A stretch of 64,000 bases of DNA. Source: Kitasatospora xanthocidica (GTDB lineage Bacteria > Actinomycetota > Actinomycetes > Streptomycetales > Streptomycetaceae). The position numbers and the translations under genes were made by a program. Under the pieces are notes generated by a model. It saw nothing but the letters and a program-made list of their open reading frames with translations, searched no databases and was not told the DNA's origin. Below are positions 42,040 to 49,457 of the stretch, piece by piece; position 1 is the first letter of the stretch, and every line of letters begins with the position of its first letter. The DNA lies in contig NZ_BNBY01000007.1 in NCBI RefSeq assembly GCF_014656195.1, positions 296,517 to 360,516 on the forward strand. Direction: 5' to 3'.

Positions 42040-42822
42040 TCAGGCCGCCAGCCGCTCCGCCAGGTACTCCTCCCAGGTCCGCCGCCCGTGCTCGGCCCCC
42101 GTCAGGGTCAGGTTGTCGCCGGCCCGGTAGGCGCGCCCGACCTTGCCGGGCACCCGGACGGGCAGCTGGCGGCGGCTGCGGCCCCGCGCCTCCAGGTAGC
42201 GCCGGGTCAGCTCGCCCATCTCGTACACCGTGGGGCCGGCCAGGTCGGGGACCGCGCCGGCCGGCTCGCCCAGGGCGAGCTCCACCAGCCGGGCGGCGAC
42301 CTCGCGCACGTCCACGGGCTGCCAGCGGACCCCGCCCGGTGCCGGGACGACCGGCAGCTTCGCCATCTTCTCGACCACGGTGAACGCCAGGTCGTGGAAC
42401 TGGGCGGCCCGCAGGACGGTGTACGGCAGGCCCGAGCCGGCCACCGCCTCCTCGGCGGCGAGCTTGGCCCGGAAGTAGCCGAGCGGGATCCGGTCGGCGC
42501 CGATCACCGAGATGTACACCAGGTGCCGCACCCCGGCCCGCCGGGCGGCGTCGACCACCAGCCGGGTGGCCGCGTCGTCGCCCTTCGGGCCGCCCGCGAG
42601 GTGCAGCACGGTGTGCACGCCGGCCATCGCCTCGTCCAGCCGGGCGGCCGCCTCGGCCGGATCGCCGAGCAGGTCGCCGCGGGCGTAGGTCACGCCGTCG
42701 GCGGCGGCGCGCTCCTGCCGGCTGAGCACCCGCACCGGGCGCCCGGCCGCGCGCAGCAGCGGCAGGACCTGCCGGCCGAGGGTGCCGGTTCCGCCGGTGA
42801 CCAGCATGAGGTCGTTCGTCAC
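42040..42822 (-). CDS. NmrA-type SDR NAD(P)-binding protein
   Basis: The 260-residue protein starts with the Rossmann motif LVTGGTGTLGRQV (residues ~8-20), has VLHLAGG, YISVIGADRI, a TVLRAAQFHD segment and an SDR-type fold without the YxxxK catalytic pair, so it is an atypical (NmrA/COE-like) member. It is divergent from an ECF41 sigma factor, which is the typical genomic partnership of that group; in such loci the oxidoreductase is the main sigma target. A TGTCACA element lies at 42918-42924 on this strand. Confidence 0.9.
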   Translation of the reverse strand: MTNDLMLVTGGTGTLGRQVLPLLRAAGRPVRVLSRQERAAADGVTYARGDLLGDPAEAAARLDEAMAGVHTVLHLAGGPKGDDAATRLVVDAARRAGVRHLVYISVIGADRIPLGYFRAKLAAEEAVAGSGLPYTVLRAAQFHDLAFTVVEKMAKLPVVPAPGGVRWQPVDVREVAARLVELALGEPAGAVPDLAGPTVYEMGELTRRYLEARGRSRRQLPVRVPGKVGRAYRAGDNLTLTGAEHGRRTWEEYLAERLAA

Positions 42823-42895
42823 GATCGTCTCCGATTCGTCCCGGGCGGGGAGTTGATCTCCCCGCCGCAGCCGTTGTTTGGTTGCTCCTGCTGCC

Positions 42896-42924
42896 CTGAC
42901 CCCTGGCGACGAAGGAATGTGACA
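42896..42924 (-). promoter_or_regulatory. Candidate ECF41-type promoter for the NmrA-like gene
   Basis: TGTCACA (42918-42924) matches the known ECF41 -35 element. The expected CGTC -10 is not exact: GGTC lies 17 bp away near 42898-42901. It is ~75 bp before the start and overlaps the leader of the sigma factor gene. Confidence 0.4.
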
Positions 42925-42925
42925 C

Positions 42926-43855
42926 GTGGACGACGCGGTGGACGAAAAACTTTCCCGGGCCGTGCTCTTCGAGGAGCAGCGCCCACACCTGCGCGCGGTC
43001 GCCTACCGGATGCTCGGGTCGATCAGCGAGGCCGAGGACGCCCTGCAGGAGGCCTGGCTGCGGTACGACCGCACCGACACCGCCGAGGTGGAGAACCTGG
43101 CCGGCTGGCTGACCACGGTGGTCTCCCGGGTCTGCCTGAACCTGCTGCGCGCCCGCGCCCAGCGCCGCGAGGAGCCGCTGGAGCCGGCCGGGCCGGGCGG
43201 CGAGCCGGGCCCGCGCATCCCGGACCCGCTGCTGCGGCGCGAGGGCGTGGTGGACCCGGAGCAGGAGGTGATGCTCGCGGACTCGGTCGGGCTGGCGCTG
43301 ATGGTGGTGATGGAGTCGCTGTCGCCGGCCGAGCGGGTCGCCTTCGTCCTGCACGACATGTTCGCCGTGCCGTTCGACGAGATCGCCCCGCTGATCGAGA
43401 AGACGGCGGCCGCCACCCGCCAGCTGGCCAGCCGGGCCCGCCGCAAGGTGCAGGGCCAGGCGCCCGCGCCGGACCCGGACCTCGGCCGGCAGCGGGTGGC
43501 GGTGGACGCCTTCTTCGCCGCCGCCCGCAACGGGGACCTGGGCGCGCTGGTCGCCGTGCTCGACCCGGACGTGGTGCTGCGCTCGGACGGCGGGGTGGGG
43601 ATGGCCCGGCACTCGGTGGTGCTCTCGGGCTCCGCCACGGTGGCCGGCCAGGCCGTCCTGTGGGGCAAGCTGTCGCCGTTCGCCCGCCCGGCGCTGATCA
43701 ACGGCACCGCGGGCGCGGTGGTCATCGGCGACAACGGCCGGGCGCTGTCGATCATGGCGTTCACCGTGGTGGACGACGCGATCGTCGCGATCGACGTGCT
43801 CACCGACCCGGAGCGGCTGGCCGCGCTGGACCTCTCGGACTTCCGGGACCGCTAG
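42926..43855 (+). CDS. ECF41-group sigma factor (SigJ-like)
   Basis: The 309-residue protein has region 2 (LRAVAYRMLGSISEAEDALQEAWLRY, residues ~22-47, cited in position), region 4 (MESLSPAERVAFVLHDMFAVPFDEIAPLIEKTAAATRQLASRARRK) and a ~110-residue SnoaL-like C-terminal domain (VAVDAFFAAARNGDLGALVAVLDPDVVLRSDGGV). This extension, acting as built-in regulator, is the hallmark of ECF41. GTG 42926 has GAAGGA at weak spacing. It is divergent from an NmrA-type oxidoreductase, the usual COE partner. Confidence 0.94.
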   Translation: MDDAVDEKLSRAVLFEEQRPHLRAVAYRMLGSISEAEDALQEAWLRYDRTDTAEVENLAGWLTTVVSRVCLNLLRARAQRREEPLEPAGPGGEPGPRIPDPLLRREGVVDPEQEVMLADSVGLALMVVMESLSPAERVAFVLHDMFAVPFDEIAPLIEKTAAATRQLASRARRKVQGQAPAPDPDLGRQRVAVDAFFAAARNGDLGALVAVLDPDVVLRSDGGVGMARHSVVLSGSATVAGQAVLWGKLSPFARPALINGTAGAVVIGDNGRALSIMAFTVVDDAIVAIDVLTDPERLAALDLSDFRDR

Positions 43856-43860
43856 GGCGG

Positions 43861-43892
43861 CGAAGGGGGAGGGCCACCGCCCTCCCCCTTCG
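43861..43892. terminator. Bidirectional terminator (14-bp hairpin)
   Basis: CGAAGGGGGAGGGC (43861-43874) pairs perfectly with 43879-43892 around CACC. It separates the convergent ECF41 and DinB genes. Confidence 0.9.
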
Positions 43893-43907
43893 GCATTCGC
43901 AACGCCG

Positions 43908-44429
43908 TCAGCGCCCGACCGCGCCGTCCAGCTGCTCGCGGATGATGTCGGCGTGCCCGGCGTGCCGCCCGGTCTCCTCGATCATGTGGACCAGCACCCA
44001 GCGCAGCGACGGGCCTTCGGCGTTCGGCCGCAGCGAGCGGACGCCCGGGCGGTCGAGGTCGGCGCCGACGGCGGCGGTCACCGCGTTGGAGCGGGCGATC
44101 GCGTCCCGGTACGCGGCGATCTCCTCGGCGACCGTGGCGCCGTCCAGCGGGATGTCGTCGGACTCGCGCGGCTCCTCCCCCAGCCCCCGGTAGGCCCACT
44201 CGAACCAGTTGAGTTCGACGACCGTCAGGTGCCGCACCAGCCACAGCAGGCTGGTGCCGGAGGCGACGCCGGGGCGTCGGGCGTCCTCGTCGGAGAGCCC
44301 GGCGAGCTTGCCGATCACGGCCTCGCGCAGGTAGTCGAGGAAGGCCACCAGGGTGGTCGGCTCGTCGGCGTTGATGCCGGGCGGGCGGTTGTCGGAGCGC
44401 TTGCGTGCGGGCGCGGTGTTCTCGGTCAC
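43908..44429 (-). CDS. DinB/DUF664 family protein
   Basis: The 173-residue four-helix protein has WLVRHLTVVELNWFEWA and WVLVHMIEETGRHAGHADIIRE, with His residues at the positions that bind metal in the DinB/YfiT superfamily. Many actinobacterial members are mycothiol- or bacillithiol-dependent transferases. ATG 44429 starts directly after a short Ala-rich stretch. Convergent with the sigma factor gene. Confidence 0.9.
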   Translation of the reverse strand: MTENTAPARKRSDNRPPGINADEPTTLVAFLDYLREAVIGKLAGLSDEDARRPGVASGTSLLWLVRHLTVVELNWFEWAYRGLGEEPRESDDIPLDGATVAEEIAAYRDAIARSNAVTAAVGADLDRPGVRSLRPNAEGPSLRWVLVHMIEETGRHAGHADIIREQLDGAVGR

Positions 44430-44481
44430 CGCGCCACCCTAGCCAGCACCGACCCTCCGGGACACCGGGTTTGAGCGTCCG

Positions 44482-45057
44482 TCACCAGCCCTGCGCGACC
44501 ACCCAGGCGGCGAGGTGCCGGGCGCAGTCGTCCACCGACTCCCGCCAGGTGTGGCCCGCGCCGTCCCCGGCCTCGTCGCTGACGTGCTTGACCAGCCGCA
44601 CCGGCACCCCGGCCCGGTGGGCGACGGTCGCGACGGCGTAGCCCTCCATGTCGACCAGGTCGGCGTGCTCGGCGAGCCGGTCGCGGGCGGCGGCGTCGGA
44701 GACGAAGAGGTCGCCGGTGGCCAGGACCGGCCCGTCGCCCTTGCCGACCTCCAGCGGCGCGCCGTACTGGCGCCCGGTCAGCGCGTGCAGGCTCGCGGTG
44801 TCGAGGTCGTGCTGGATCACCTGGACCACGTGGTGGGTGCCCTCCCAGCCGGGGCGCAGCGCGCCGGCCGTACCGAGGTTGATCACCTCCGAGGGCTTCT
44901 CGCCCCGGGCGAGGACGGTGGCCAGCGCGGCGGCGGCGTTGACCTTCCCTATCCCGGTGAGCAGCACGGGCAGTCGCTCGTCCAGGTGGGCGGCTTCCTC
45001 GCGGACGGCCACGACGAGCAGCGGGCGGTCGGGCGAGATCGTTCCAAGCAGGCGCAT
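44482..45057 (-). CDS. Nucleoside phosphorylase/nucleosidase family protein
   Basis: The 191-residue protein has VLLTGIGKVNAAAALA (~32), INLGTAGAL, GDLFVSDAAARD and the VDMEGYAVATVAHRAGVPV active-site segment with Glu and Asp, as in MTA/SAH nucleosidases and PNP/UDP phosphorylases. The exact substrate is unclear; it is shorter than classical MTAN. ATG 45057 is preferred over upstream low-complexity sequence. Confidence 0.85.
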   Translation of the reverse strand: MRLLGTISPDRPLLVVAVREEAAHLDERLPVLLTGIGKVNAAAALATVLARGEKPSEVINLGTAGALRPGWEGTHHVVQVIQHDLDTASLHALTGRQYGAPLEVGKGDGPVLATGDLFVSDAAARDRLAEHADLVDMEGYAVATVAHRAGVPVRLVKHVSDEAGDGAGHTWRESVDDCARHLAAWVVAQGW

Positions 45058-45177
45058 GTGCCCATGGTACGGAGCGGGGGGTGCCCCGCCCGGGCGCGCG
45101 CCCGCAAACGGACCCCCGCGCTCCGCCCGGTCGGCGGAACCGCGTAGGGTGCGGGCCGCGTCGGACGGTTCGCCACC

Positions 45178-45225
45178 TCTCCGCACGGACGGCGACACGA
45201 AGTCTCCGTACGGACGGCGACACGA
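45178..45225. repeat. Two 23-bp direct repeats
   Basis: TCTCCGyACGGACGGCGACACGA occurs at 45178-45200 and 45203-45225 (one mismatch), period 25 bp, in the gap upstream of the glnX-like gene. It may be a regulatory site or simple slippage. The rest of 45058-45423 shows no gene. Confidence 0.6.
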
Positions 45226-45423
45226 GCGGGGCCCCGTACGGTGCGCGGACCGGCCGTGCGACCGCCCGGACCGCGTGTGCGGACCGCGCGGGGCGGGCGG
45301 AAACCGTGAACGACAAGCTCAAGATCGACGCAAGTCGGGTGTGGCCGGGGGGAGTCGCGGCCATACTGCTGCCATCGGCCGGGCCCCGGGGAACGGGTCC
45401 GGCCCCAGGGGAGGATGAGGCGG

Positions 45424-46899
45424 GTGGCGACACCAGTAGGCAACGGCGCACCGAACGCCGCGGTCCCGGCCCGGCCGGGCCGCCCGCCGGGACCGGCGGC
45501 CGCGACGGCATCGGCACCACTCGTGAAGCCGGGCAGACCCGGCGGGGCGCCCGTCCGGCGCCCCCCGACGGGCGTGGTCACCGGCGCCCGCGCCCGGCTC
45601 GCCCAGGCCACCCGCACCGCGCCCGGCCGGCTGCGGCTGGCCGGGGTGGTGCTCGCGGCGCTGACCGTGGCCTTCGGCGGGCTCACCGCCTGGCAGTTGG
45701 AGACCAGGGCGGAGGCCGCCGACCGGGTGGTCTCGTACAGCCAGCCGCTCAGCCGGGACGCCGCCGAGATCCACCGCAACCTGGCCGACGCCGCCACCAC
45801 CGCGGCGAGCGGCTTCCTGCTGGCCGGCGCCGAGCCGAAGGCCGTCCGGGACCGCTACGAGCAGGACCTCGCCACGGCCGCCCGGCTGGTCGCCGAGGCC
45901 GCCGCCCGGACCACCTCGACCTCCCCCGCGCAGGATTCGCTAGCCCGGCTGAACCAGCAACTCCCGTCGTACGCAGGTCTGGTGGAGACCGCCCGGGCCG
46001 ACAACCGGCAGGGCATCCCGCTCGGCGGCGCCTACCTGCGGTACGCCTCCGAGCAGATGCAGACCGTCCTGCTGCCGGCCGCCGCCGAACTGGCCACCGC
46101 CGAGAACAACGAGCTGGCGGCCGACTACGCCGCGGCCAAGTCGGTGCCCTGGGGCGCGTACGGCCTGGCGGTGGTCGTCCTGGCCGCGCTGGCCTGGGTG
46201 CAGCTGACCCTGTTCCGCCGCACCAACCGGGTGTTCAACATCGGGCTGCTGGGCGCCACCGCGGCCGTGCTGGCCGGGGCGCTCTGGCTCACCGTCACCG
46301 GTCTGACCACCAACACGGCGCTGAAGAGCAGCGACCGCGAGGGCGCGACGCCGCTGCGGGCGCTCAACGCCGCCCGGGTCGACGTACTGACCGCCCGGCT
46401 GGCGGAGAACCTGCACCTCGTCGCCCGCGGCTCGACCACCAAGTACGCCGACCAGTGGACCAAGGCCACCGAGCACCTGGAAGCAGCCGGGGCCAGGGAC
46501 GCTCCGCTGGAGCGCCGGGCCGGCTCGCTCCCGGAGGCCGTCCGGCTCGCGCCGCCGGCCGCCGAGGCGAGCGTGCGGGCGGCGGCGGAGCAGTTCGACC
46601 TGTGGCGCGACCGGCACGACGCGGCCCGGAAGCTGGAGGTCGACAACGCCGACTACCAGGGCGCCCTGGACGCGACCGTGACGGCCGACGCCGGCACGCC
46701 GACCGCCGACGCCTTCTTCAACTCCACCGACCGGGCGCTGGCCCAGGCGGCCGACATCGAGCAGGACAGGTTCAAGCGGTCCGCCGAGGGCACCGGCGGC
46801 GACCTGCGCACCACCGCCGTCGCGGCCGCGCTGCTCGGTCTGGTGGCCGCGGCCGCCGCGCTGCGCGGCCTGGGCCGACGACTGGCCGAGTACCGGTAA
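45424..46899 (+). CDS. glnX: GlnX-like membrane protein of the pknG locus
   Basis: The 491-residue protein has an N-terminal Pro/Ala-rich cytoplasmic part, a membrane helix (LRLAGVVLAALTVAFGGLTAW, ~65-85), an extracytoplasmic helical sensor-like domain (~90-230), two helices (~235-275), a second extracytoplasmic part and a final helix. It matches GlnX, which with the binding protein GlnH signals amino acid levels to PknG in mycobacteria and corynebacteria. GTG 45424 follows GGGGAGG by 9 nt; ATG 45415 is possible but too close to it. GlnH follows 22 bp later. Confidence 0.85.
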   Translation: MATPVGNGAPNAAVPARPGRPPGPAAATASAPLVKPGRPGGAPVRRPPTGVVTGARARLAQATRTAPGRLRLAGVVLAALTVAFGGLTAWQLETRAEAADRVVSYSQPLSRDAAEIHRNLADAATTAASGFLLAGAEPKAVRDRYEQDLATAARLVAEAAARTTSTSPAQDSLARLNQQLPSYAGLVETARADNRQGIPLGGAYLRYASEQMQTVLLPAAAELATAENNELAADYAAAKSVPWGAYGLAVVVLAALAWVQLTLFRRTNRVFNIGLLGATAAVLAGALWLTVTGLTTNTALKSSDREGATPLRALNAARVDVLTARLAENLHLVARGSTTKYADQWTKATEHLEAAGARDAPLERRAGSLPEAVRLAPPAAEASVRAAAEQFDLWRDRHDAARKLEVDNADYQGALDATVTADAGTPTADAFFNSTDRALAQAADIEQDRFKRSAEGTGGDLRTTAVAAALLGLVAAAAALRGLGRRLAEYR

Positions 46900-46921
46900 C
46901 CGGCAAGGGGGAAACGGACAG

Positions 46922-47893
46922 ATGCGCAAGAGAACCGTACCGACCCGATCCGCCGCCGCCGTGGCGCTGCTGACCGCGGGCGCCGTCGTGCTCGCCGGCG
47001 GCGGCCCGGTCGGCGCCGCGCCGACGGCCGCGACCGCCGCGGGCACCGCCCCGCAGGCGGCCCAGGCCGCAGAGGCCGCCCAGGCCGCACAGCAGGACCA
47101 GGCCGACTGCGACATCACCAAGAGCGTGCCGCCGAGCACCGAGGACGGCCCGGCCGTGAAGGCCATCAAGGCCAAGCGCACCCTGGTGATCGGCGTCGAC
47201 CAGAACAGCTACCGCTGGGGCGCCCGCAACCCGAACACCGGCCAGATCGAGGGCTTCGACATCGACCTCGCCCGGGCGATCGGCACCGCCGTCATGGGCG
47301 ACGCGGACAAGGTGGTGCTGAAGCCGGTGGCGACCGCCGACCGGATCGACGCCATCAAGAAGGGCCGGGTCGACCTGATCGTCCGCACCATGACGATCAA
47401 CTGCAAGCGGATGGAGGACGTCGCCTTCTCCAAGCCGTACTTCAACATCAGCCAGCGCGTCCTGGTGCCCAAGGCCTCGCCCGCGAAGACCATCGACGAC
47501 GCGGTCAAGGGCAGGACGGTCTGCGTCGCCGACGGCGGCACCGGGCAGGCCGTGATCAAGGACATGAACACCGCCGGACAGGTCGTCACCGTCGGCAACC
47601 AGCTGGACTGCCTGGTGCTGATGCAGCTCGGCAAGGTCGACGCCACCATGACCGACAACGGCCTGGCGGCCGGTCAGGCCGCCCAGGACCAGACCGTGCG
47701 GATCGTGGACGGCGAGGCGCAGCCGGAGGTGGTGGGCGTCGCCATGCTGAAGGAGAGCCCCGACCTGACCGCCCGGGTCAACCAGGTGCTGGCGGACTAC
47801 TACGCGCGCGGCGACTGGGCCCGTTCGTACGACCGCTGGCTCAAGCCGTACATGCTCAACGACGCGGAGCGGTTCTGGCCGGGCACGCGCTGA
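46922..47893 (+). CDS. glnH: GlnH-like extracellular amino acid binding protein
   Basis: The 323-residue precursor has a signal peptide (SAAAVALLTAGAVVLAGGG region) and a type 3 solute-binding fold: LVIGVDQNSYRWGAR, GFDIDLARAIG, VDLIVRTMTINCKRMEDVAFSKPYF. Unlike mycobacterial GlnH no lipobox cysteine is visible, so it appears secreted rather than lipid-anchored. With GlnX it probably senses aspartate/glutamate-type ligands for PknG. GGGGG-type RBS precedes ATG 46922. Confidence 0.9.
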   Translation: MRKRTVPTRSAAAVALLTAGAVVLAGGGPVGAAPTAATAAGTAPQAAQAAEAAQAAQQDQADCDITKSVPPSTEDGPAVKAIKAKRTLVIGVDQNSYRWGARNPNTGQIEGFDIDLARAIGTAVMGDADKVVLKPVATADRIDAIKKGRVDLIVRTMTINCKRMEDVAFSKPYFNISQRVLVPKASPAKTIDDAVKGRTVCVADGGTGQAVIKDMNTAGQVVTVGNQLDCLVLMQLGKVDATMTDNGLAAGQAAQDQTVRIVDGEAQPEVVGVAMLKESPDLTARVNQVLADYYARGDWARSYDRWLKPYMLNDAERFWPGTR

Positions 47894-48084
47894 GGCACCG
47901 GCAGGACGTCCGGGCCCGGGGTGTTGACACCGTCTTGACGCCCCGCGCCCGTACCGCCCGAACGGCCACCGGCTAGGGTTCGGGACGATCACCGCGGGGA
48001 GACCGGTGGTGGACAACGGGGGGTTGTCGTGGGACCGCACGTCAGGCACGTCGGGATCGCACGCGAGGAAGGAAGGACACCGCG

Positions 48085-49452
48085 GTGGCGGCATCGGCTG
48101 GCCCGGCACTGAGCCGGGAGGAGGTGGACCGCGCGCTCGCGCGCCTCGGCGCGGAGCGGGACGCGGTCGAGTCCGCGCTGCTCGCCCTGCAGGACCACCC
48201 GGGCCTGCGACTGCTGGAGGGCGCCGAGCTCACCGGGCGCACCCTGGAGCGCTGGTCGGTCGCCGGGAAGGGCCTGCCGCTGCTCTGGGCCCTGTTCGAC
48301 CGCTACTCCGAGGCGCTGGCCTCGGCGCGCGCCGTACGGGCCCGCAAGGCCAAGCCCGGCGCGCCCGAACTCGCCGAACTGAACGAACTGTTGACCGGTG
48401 ACGCGGTGACCGTCCCGGGCGGCGCGCTGCCGGACGGGCCGCAACTGCTCGGCGCGCCCGCCAAGCTGGTCGAGCGGGTCAGCCTGGACGCGCTGATGGC
48501 CCGGATGAACTCCTGGTACGCCACCGTGCTGGAGGTGGTCAGCGCCGCCGACGCCGTCTGGTCGGCGCTGCCGGCCCGGATCGACCTGCTGCTGGCCGAG
48601 CTCCACCGGGTGCGGACCCTGGCCGGCTCGCTCGGCGTGCGCTCCGGCGTCCACCCGCTGGGCGACGACCTGACCGGCATCGAACAGGACCTCACCGAGC
48701 TGCGCACCGAGGTGCGCGGCGACCCGCTGGCGCTGTGGCGCCCGGCCCGGGTGCCCGCCCAGCGCGGCACGGTGCCGGAGGGCTCGGCCTTCGCCGGGCC
48801 CGCCGGGGTGGTGGACACCGAGCGGTTCGACCGGGCCGGGCGGGCGCTGGACGGCGTCCGGCTGGAGCTGGAGGACCTGCTGCGGCTGCGCGACGAGGCC
48901 GAGGAGCGGCTGCAGGGCGTCGGCGACCTGCTCCAGCGGGCCGACGCCACACTGGCCGAGGCCCGCCGGGCCCGCGGCGAGGTGCTGGCGAAGATAGCCG
49001 CCAGCGACGTCCCGGCGGTACCGGGCCCGGCCTCGGCGCTGCGCGAGCGGATCATCGCGGCGCTGGACCTGCGGCAGGCCGGGCAGTGGGGCCGACTGGC
49101 GCCGCTGCTGGACACGCTGGAGGACGCCGCCGCCAAGGAGCTGGCCCGGGCCCGGCAGTCCCTCACCGAGGTGACCCAGCCGCTGGCCGTCCGGGCCGAG
49201 CTGCGCGGCCGGCTGGACGCCTACAAGGCGATGGCGGCCCGGCTGCGGGTCGCCGAGGACCCGGAAGTGCTCGAACGGTACGAGAAGGCGCGCTGGCTGC
49301 TGTGGAGCGCGCCGTGCGACCTGCGGGCGGCGGCCGCCGCGGTGGCCCGGTTCCAGCAGTCGCTGCGCCCGGCCCAGACCGAGGCCGAGGGCGGGCAGGT
49401 TCAGGAGGCGGCCGGCCGGCCGCCGGTCGACGGACAGGTTCAGGGGGGCTGA
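48085..49452 (+). CDS. Coiled-coil protein of the pknG operon
   Basis: The 455-residue protein is almost entirely helical with Glu/Arg/Leu-rich segments (LDGVRLELEDLLRLRDEAEERLQGVGDLL) and no catalytic motif. No family name is recognised, but such a protein is commonly encoded between glnH and pknG in Streptomyces. GTG 48085 has GGAAGG upstream. Role as scaffold for the kinase is inference. Confidence 0.85.
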   Translation: MAASAGPALSREEVDRALARLGAERDAVESALLALQDHPGLRLLEGAELTGRTLERWSVAGKGLPLLWALFDRYSEALASARAVRARKAKPGAPELAELNELLTGDAVTVPGGALPDGPQLLGAPAKLVERVSLDALMARMNSWYATVLEVVSAADAVWSALPARIDLLLAELHRVRTLAGSLGVRSGVHPLGDDLTGIEQDLTELRTEVRGDPLALWRPARVPAQRGTVPEGSAFAGPAGVVDTERFDRAGRALDGVRLELEDLLRLRDEAEERLQGVGDLLQRADATLAEARRARGEVLAKIAASDVPAVPGPASALRERIIAALDLRQAGQWGRLAPLLDTLEDAAAKELARARQSLTEVTQPLAVRAELRGRLDAYKAMAARLRVAEDPEVLERYEKARWLLWSAPCDLRAAAAAVARFQQSLRPAQTEAEGGQVQEAAGRPPVDGQVQGG

Positions 49453-49457
49453 GGTTG

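Noticed and set aside
45300..45423. Short frame from GTG near 45306 (NDKLKIDASRVW)
   Set aside because: It runs into the wrong frame of the glnX-like gene and shows no conserved pattern; the region is more likely leader.
47924..47952. TTGACA as promoter between glnH and the coiled-coil gene
   Set aside because: No -10 at acceptable spacing was found, so it is not listed as a promoter.
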